A DNA stretch of 64,000 nucleotides from Acidimicrobiales bacterium (GTDB lineage: Bacteria; Actinomycetota; Acidimicrobiia; Acidimicrobiales; Acidimicrobilacustridaceae). The notes beneath the pieces are model-generated. The model saw nothing but the letters and a program-made list of their open reading frames with translations. It searched no databases and was not told where the DNA came from. The DNA lies in the NCBI GenBank assembly GCA_025455885.1, contig JALOLR010000003.1:1-64000 (forward strand), in the 5' to 3' direction. The number at the start of each line of letters is the position of its first letter. Position 1 is the first letter of the stretch. Of this stretch, positions 59,890 through 64,000 are shown in pieces. The position numbers and the translations under genes are program-made.

Positions 59890-62487
59890 TCACTCGGCGA
59901 CCGGGGCCACCCCCTCGGCGACCGCCTGCTCCTCGGACATCCCGGCCAGCCCCGGGGTGGTGGCCCGGCGCAGGTCTTCGGGCATCTCGCGCTTGGACAC
60001 CCACCCCCGCCTGTCGGCCCAGACGAGCAGCGGGGGCAGCACCACCAGGGCGGAGAGCAGCGCGACCGCGACGTTCATGCCGACCACCAGGCCGAAGTAG
60101 CGCAGCAGCGGGAGCGGCGAGAAGGCGATGACCAGGACCCCGGTGATGGCGGTCAGGCCCGAGACGATGAAGGCCCGCCCCGTCCGCGATGCCGCGACGT
60201 CGATCGCCTGTCGGGGCCACAGCCCACGACGCCGCTCCTCGAGGTAGCGCAGGAGGATGAGTGACGTGAACTCGGTGCACACGGCGACCACCAGCGGGCC
60301 TCCGACGGCCGTCATCGGGCTCAGCTTCCACCCGAAGGCGTAGGCCACGAGGGCGGACACGCCCACGGCGATCGTGACCGGCACGAGCGACAGCAGGGCG
60401 CGGACCAGGCTGCGGAGCCGGATGGTGAGGTAGATCCCGACGAACAGCAGCGCGAGGTACGTGAGCAGGATCCGGTTGGCCTGCAGGTTCTCGAGCAGGC
60501 CCACGCCCACGATGGCGAGGCCCGAGGGGACCGCCTTGATGCCCTCGGGCGGTGCCACGGTGTCGCGGATCTCCTCGACCGTCGCCCGGCGCTCCTCCAG
60601 CGAGCGGTCGCCGTAGCGGAAGATGAGGTTCTGGGCCCCCGCGGGGAGGTTGACCGTCGAGGCCTTCACGTCCTCGGGGGCCAGCTCGTAGGCGATCTCC
60701 ACGTCGGACGCCGCCGGGTTCACACGCTCGGCACCCGGCACTGCGATCGCGTAGTCGACGGTCGTGACGAGGCTCGTCGCGGTGAGCAGCTCCGGGCTGA
60801 TCTTTCCGGGCGGGACCTCGTCGCCGAAGCGGGTGAGCAGGTCGTCGGCGTAGTCGCTGATGAAGTTCACCGTCTCCTGGGCGAAGACGTCCTCGGGGGC
60901 CGTCTGGACGAAGAAGGCCAGCTCCGAGCTCGATCCGGTCTGTGCCTCGACCTCTCGGAAGTCGCGGATGCTCTGTGAGGACTGGTCGACCCACTCGACC
61001 GGATCGCTCTGCAGCTCGAGGCGCTCCTCCACGAGGAGGCCGCCGACGAACACGACGATGCTGAAGCCGGCGAGCACCGGAGCCGTCCACGGGGGCAGCG
61101 AGCCGAGCCACCTCGTGAGCCGGCCGAGACGGCCGCCGCGGAAGTCGCGCCGCTTCGTCGGCGACCGGTACTCCCGGATGCCGAGGACCGAGAGGGGGAT
61201 GATGATGCTGGCCAGGCAGATCACCGCGATCCCGACCGACAGGAGCAGCCCGAAGTCGCGGATCATGGGCACCTTGGCGAACCGCAGGGCGGTGAAGGCG
61301 AACACCGCATCCAGCGTCACGACAACCAACGCGGGGCAGAGGCCTCGCGCGGTCTCCTGGATCGGGTGGGGAGAGCGGTCGATGACGACCTCCTCCTCGA
61401 CCCGCGCGTGCATCTGGATCGCGTAGTCGATCCCGATCCCGATCATCACGGGGAGCCCGGCGATGGTGACCAGGGTGAGGGGGATGCCGAGATAGCCGGC
61501 CAGGCCGAAGGCCCAGGTGACGCCGAAGACGATGACGACGAGCGGCAACAGCCGCCATCGCACGTCGAACAGCACCAGCAGGATGATCGCCATCACGACC
61601 AGGGCGATGGCCCCGAGTTGGAGCATGCCGCCCCGCAGGTAGTCATTGATGTCCTGGAGGAGGTAGGACGCGCCGGTGACCGTGAGCGTCGCCTCGGGGA
61701 AGGCGCCCGCCTCGACCGCGGCATCGACGGTGTCGCGCACGAAGGTGCCGCCTGCCCCCTCCACCTCCAGCGACGCGTTGCCCACGAGGCGGACGACCAT
61801 CTGGGCGTGGGTGTCGTCGGTGAACACCGGCGCCTGCGCCTTGCGGATCTCGCCCTGGTTGTCGAACAAGAGCAAGTCGACCCACGCGGGGTCGGCCATC
61901 GTCCGGTCGGCCTCGGGGATCGCCGCCAGCCGACCGAGCTGTGCCGCGGCGTCCGCGGTCCGCGCCGCCACGCTCTCGGCCGACTGCGGTGCGCCGTCGA
62001 CCGTCTCGGCGGTGGTGGCGTTGAGGAGGGCGATGCCGGCGGCCGACTCCGTCGGCACGGCGGCCACCTCGCCCTCGGGGGTGAGGCGTAGCAGCCGGTC
62101 GGTCCAGTCGAGGGCCGTCTTCGGCGTGACGACCGCCTGGATCAGGTCGGGGCGGGACTTGAGCTCGGCCTGGATCCGGTCCATCTCGGCCTGGTTCTCC
62201 GCGCTCATGAGGTCGGAGATGGTCGAGCCGTCGTTCATCGTGAACAGCACCAGGACGGCCTGGCCGCCGAAGAGGTCCTGGTACTCGACGTTGTCCTGGA
62301 AGACCTGGTCCTCGGCGTTGAGGTAGCTGTCCTGACCGGTGGCGAACTCGAGCCTGGTGATCCCGAACCCGAGCACGAGGGTGGCGAGGAGCCCGACGAG
62401 GGCGACGAGGCCGGCGTGCTTCCCGAGTCGGACCGCGATCCACGACCAGAAGCGCTGCATGCGGGTGAGGTGTGCGTAGTCGGACAC
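59890..62487 (-). CDS. MMPL/RND-superfamily transporter
   Basis: An 865-residue RND-superfamily membrane protein like actinobacterial MmpL and HpnN-type proteins, which move lipids or large hydrophobic molecules using the proton gradient. The first transmembrane helix is at about 18-41. A periplasmic domain precedes the first helix bundle (about 275-415), with LVVMAIILLVLFDVRWRLLPLVVIVFGVTWAFGLAGYLG and GIGIDYAIQMHARVEEE (the family GxDYxxF-type motif). A second periplasmic domain and bundle follow. The C terminus VSKREMPEDLRRA is cytoplasmic. The GTG at 62487 has a GAGGAG Shine-Dalgarno 7 bases upstream, so I prefer it to 62505. The neighbour kgd lies downstream, apparently separately promoted. 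Confidence 0.88.
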   Translation of the reverse strand: MSDYAHLTRMQRFWSWIAVRLGKHAGLVALVGLLATLVLGFGITRLEFATGQDSYLNAEDQVFQDNVEYQDLFGGQAVLVLFTMNDGSTISDLMSAENQAEMDRIQAELKSRPDLIQAVVTPKTALDWTDRLLRLTPEGEVAAVPTESAAGIALLNATTAETVDGAPQSAESVAARTADAAAQLGRLAAIPEADRTMADPAWVDLLLFDNQGEIRKAQAPVFTDDTHAQMVVRLVGNASLEVEGAGGTFVRDTVDAAVEAGAFPEATLTVTGASYLLQDINDYLRGGMLQLGAIALVVMAIILLVLFDVRWRLLPLVVIVFGVTWAFGLAGYLGIPLTLVTIAGLPVMIGIGIDYAIQMHARVEEEVVIDRSPHPIQETARGLCPALVVVTLDAVFAFTALRFAKVPMIRDFGLLLSVGIAVICLASIIIPLSVLGIREYRSPTKRRDFRGGRLGRLTRWLGSLPPWTAPVLAGFSIVVFVGGLLVEERLELQSDPVEWVDQSSQSIRDFREVEAQTGSSSELAFFVQTAPEDVFAQETVNFISDYADDLLTRFGDEVPPGKISPELLTATSLVTTVDYAIAVPGAERVNPAASDVEIAYELAPEDVKASTVNLPAGAQNLIFRYGDRSLEERRATVEEIRDTVAPPEGIKAVPSGLAIVGVGLLENLQANRILLTYLALLFVGIYLTIRLRSLVRALLSLVPVTIAVGVSALVAYAFGWKLSPMTAVGGPLVVAVCTEFTSLILLRYLEERRRGLWPRQAIDVAASRTGRAFIVSGLTAITGVLVIAFSPLPLLRYFGLVVGMNVAVALLSALVVLPPLLVWADRRGWVSKREMPEDLRRATTPGLAGMSEEQAVAEGVAPVAE

Positions 62488-62561
62488 GGGTGCTCCTCGA
62501 ACCACGGGACGGGGCGACGCTACCCCCGGGCGCGGCGACGGATGTCACGTCCGGTGGCTCC

Positions 62562-62567
62562 TAGGCT
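62562..62567 (+). promoter_or_regulatory. -10-like box of the xth gene
   Basis: TAGGCT with exactly 6 bases before the GTG at 62574. There is no clear Shine-Dalgarno sequence; a leaderless start is likely. Confidence 0.5.
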
Positions 62568-62573
62568 GCGGGG

Positions 62574-63371
62574 GTGCGCCTCGCCACCTGGAACGTGAAC
62601 TCGCTGAAGGCCCGCCTGCCCCGGGTCGAGGAGTGGATCGCCGAGGTCCAACCCGACGTGCTCTGCCTCCAGGAGACCAAGCTGGCCGACGCGGCCTTCC
62701 CCGACCTGACGTTCCGGGAGATGGGCTACGACTGCGCCCACCACGGGCAGGGTCGATGGAACGGCGTGGCCGTGCTCTCGAAGGTCGGCCTCACCGACGT
62801 GCGCGCCGGCTGGGACGACGACGGCGAGGAGGACCCCGAGGCGCGCCTCTTGTGGGCGACCTGCGGCGGTGTCCGCGTCGCCTGCGTCTACGTGCCGAAC
62901 GGCCGGGCGCTCGACGACGACCACTACACCTACAAGCTCGTCTGGCTCGAGCGTCTGCGGCGGGCGCTCGACGATCACGAGGACCCGGCGGCGCCGGTCG
63001 TGGTGTGCGGCGACTTCAACATCGCCCCCGACGACCGTGACGTCCACGATCCCGCCGCGTTCGTCGGCGCGACCCACGTCAGCGCCGCCGAGCGCGCCGC
63101 CCTGGCGCGCCTCGAGGACTGGGGGCTCGAAGACGTGTTCCGCGACCACTACGACGCCGGCGGCCTCTTCTCGTGGTGGGACTATCGGCGGGGCGACTTC
63201 CACCAGGGACGGGGGATGCGCATCGACCTGGTCCTCACCTCTGCGCCGCTCACGCCGTTGGCCCGGACCGTGCTCATCGACCGCAACGCCCGCAAGGGCA
63301 AGCAGCCGAGCGACCACGCGCCGGTCGTCGTCGACTTCGACCTGGCGGCCGGTGCGAGCGCGGTGGCCTAG
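62574..63371 (+). CDS. xth: exodeoxyribonuclease III
   Basis: A 265-residue AP endonuclease/3'-5' exonuclease of the ExoIII family, which repairs abasic sites and blocked 3' ends. It shows the N-terminal MRLATWNVNSLKARLPR, the metal Glu in LCLQETKLAD (about residue 34), the loop VYVPNGRALDDDHYTYKLVWL, catalytic VVCGDFNIAPDDRDVHDP (Asp and Asn, about 143-160) and the C-terminal His in QPSDHAPVVVDFDL. The length is typical. Start GTG with TAGGCT 6 bases upstream. Its stop shares CTAG with the opposite DUF2505 gene. The RecQ/UvrD-like HRDC gene 500 bases on suggests a loose DNA-repair neighbourhood. Confidence 0.96.
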   Translation: MRLATWNVNSLKARLPRVEEWIAEVQPDVLCLQETKLADAAFPDLTFREMGYDCAHHGQGRWNGVAVLSKVGLTDVRAGWDDDGEEDPEARLLWATCGGVRVACVYVPNGRALDDDHYTYKLVWLERLRRALDDHEDPAAPVVVCGDFNIAPDDRDVHDPAAFVGATHVSAAERAALARLEDWGLEDVFRDHYDAGGLFSWWDYRRGDFHQGRGMRIDLVLTSAPLTPLARTVLIDRNARKGKQPSDHAPVVVDFDLAAGASAVA

Positions 63372-63865
63372 ACCAACGCGTCGATCCAGGCGTCGACGGC
63401 CGCCGCTTCGGCGTCGAGGAACTCCTCGAGGCCGCTGACGAGGGCGCGCTCGACCTGGCCCGCGACGACCATCACCTTGACCCTCAGGTCCCCCTGGACG
63501 GCCCGTTGGCTGCCGACCTCGGACCGGCCGGAGAAGTGGAAGGTCCCGGCGCAGCGCAGCCGGTCGGGATAGTGGTCGGGCAGCAGCGAGAGCGTGGTGG
63601 TGCGTCCCGAGAGGTCGACGGTCGTGCGCTGGATCCACGTGAGCTTGGCGGGGTCGATGACGGCCAGGGCCGCTCCCGGGAGGTCGCCCGTGTAGGCGTA
63701 GCGGATGTCGAGGTGGACGAGATCGCCGGTGCGGCGCTCGTCGAGGACCTCCGGTCGGCCGATCTTGGGCAGCTCGGGCAGTCCGACGTACATGGACGGG
63801 TCGGCGTACGCGTCGACGACGTCGTCGACGTCGTGACGGTAGGTCTGACGGGACGAGAACTGCAT
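63368..63865 (-). CDS. DUF2505 family protein
   Basis: A 165-residue protein of the actinobacterial DUF2505 family, with a helix-grip (START/Bet v 1-like) fold. It starts MQFSSRQTYRHDVDDVVDAYADPSMYVGLPELPKIG, with IRYAYTGDLPGAALAVIDPAKLTWIQRTTVDLSGRTTTL making most of the sheet, and ends in a long helix (EEFLDAEAAAVDAWIDALV). Function is unknown; such folds usually bind hydrophobic ligands. No Shine-Dalgarno sequence or obvious -10 is seen near the ATG at 63865. It overlaps the xth stop by 4 bases through a shared CTAG. Confidence 0.85.
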   Translation of the reverse strand: MQFSSRQTYRHDVDDVVDAYADPSMYVGLPELPKIGRPEVLDERRTGDLVHLDIRYAYTGDLPGAALAVIDPAKLTWIQRTTVDLSGRTTTLSLLPDHYPDRLRCAGTFHFSGRSEVGSQRAVQGDLRVKVMVVAGQVERALVSGLEEFLDAEAAAVDAWIDALV

Positions 63866-63879
63866 CGGACCATGGTGGC

Positions 63880-64000
63880 TCAGGAGTCGGTGTGGGTCGC
63901 GACCAGCTCGAGGAGCTCGTCGCCGAAGCGGGTGATCTTGACCTCGCCGAGGCCGTGCACCGCTCGCAGGGCCGTCGGCGTCCGGGGCCGACGGTCGACG
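63880..64000 (-). CDS. C-terminal end of an HRDC-domain helicase (UvrD2/RecQ-like), cut by window end
   Basis: The last 39 codons of a gene that continues beyond the window. The end reads RTPTALRAVHGLGEVKITRFGDELLELV, the last helix pair of an HRDC domain (compare the L-x-x-I-x-G-x-G-x-x-K-L-x-x-F/Y-G pattern). HRDC ends both RecQ helicases and actinobacterial UvrD2. Which of these it is cannot be told from the window. Confidence 0.7.
   Translation of the reverse strand, partial: VDRRPRTPTALRAVHGLGEVKITRFGDELLELVATHTDS

Overview
The window is a stretch of a GC-rich actinobacterial chromosome with 53 recognisable protein genes (two of them cut by the window edges), one gene remnant, and no rRNA, tRNA or CRISPR array that I could see. 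A mycolata-like or Acidimicrobiia-like lipid-using actinobacterium fits best. It has a fused 2-oxoglutarate decarboxylase/dehydrogenase (Kgd), NucS mismatch endonuclease, a wax ester/diacylglycerol acyltransferase, polyphosphate glucokinase, a UvrD2-like HRDC end, many acyl-CoA enzymes and GTG starts. The class-level placement is inference from gene content only.

Layout: (1) 1-917, the end of the ATP synthase operon (atpD end, atpC). (2) 0.9-5.4 kb, assorted hydrolases, a 2H-phosphoesterase/GNAT fusion, a membrane protein, an amidohydrolase and a small exported protein. (3) 5.4-22.9 kb, mainly acyl-CoA and lipid metabolism: paired acyl-CoA dehydrogenases, a FtsX-type ABC exporter, a His-rich membrane protein, a degenerate TPP-enzyme-like protein, two paralogous acyl-CoA synthetases around a CaiB-type CoA transferase and an aldehyde dehydrogenase, then WS/DGAT and a divergent esterase. 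(4) 22.9-27.7 kb, a peptide-type solute-binding lipoprotein translationally coupled to a GNAT/acyl-CoA synthetase-like fusion, then a methyltransferase. (5) 27.8-35.3 kb, sugar metabolism (6-phosphogluconate dehydrogenase, aldose epimerase, Pgi, polyphosphate glucokinase) with the three-gene AmmeMemoRadiSam operon inside it. (6) 35.3-41.9 kb, desaturase and SDR facing away from a palindromic operator, a cyclase/NB-ARC regulator and a TauE permease. (7) 41.9-44.9 kb, a small accessory island with a toxin-antitoxin pair and a CPBP protein, lodged at the 3' end of nucS. (8) 45-51 kb, UbiB-type kinase and the sulfate-activation genes cysQ/cysDNC. (9) 51-64 kb, EttA-type ABC-F, a NYN RNase with a histone-H1-like tail, an M20 peptidase, Kgd, an RND/MMPL transporter, exonuclease III, a DUF2505 protein and the tail of a helicase.

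Two sequence-level patterns stand out. First, many starts have a -10-like hexamer (TANNNT or CANNNT) separated from ATG/GTG by 6-9 bases, most often exactly 6, with no Shine-Dalgarno sequence; this implies widespread leaderless transcription and helps settle several starts. The cysQ and cysD promoters even appear to share one -10 box in a 20-base gap. Second, the nucS 3' end exists twice: once in the intact gene, where it is clearly poorer in GC than the gene body, and once as a displaced remnant of host-like composition about 2.1 kb away on the far side of the toxin-antitoxin island. This geometry is expected if an element inserted into the 3' end of nucS and supplied a replacement end.
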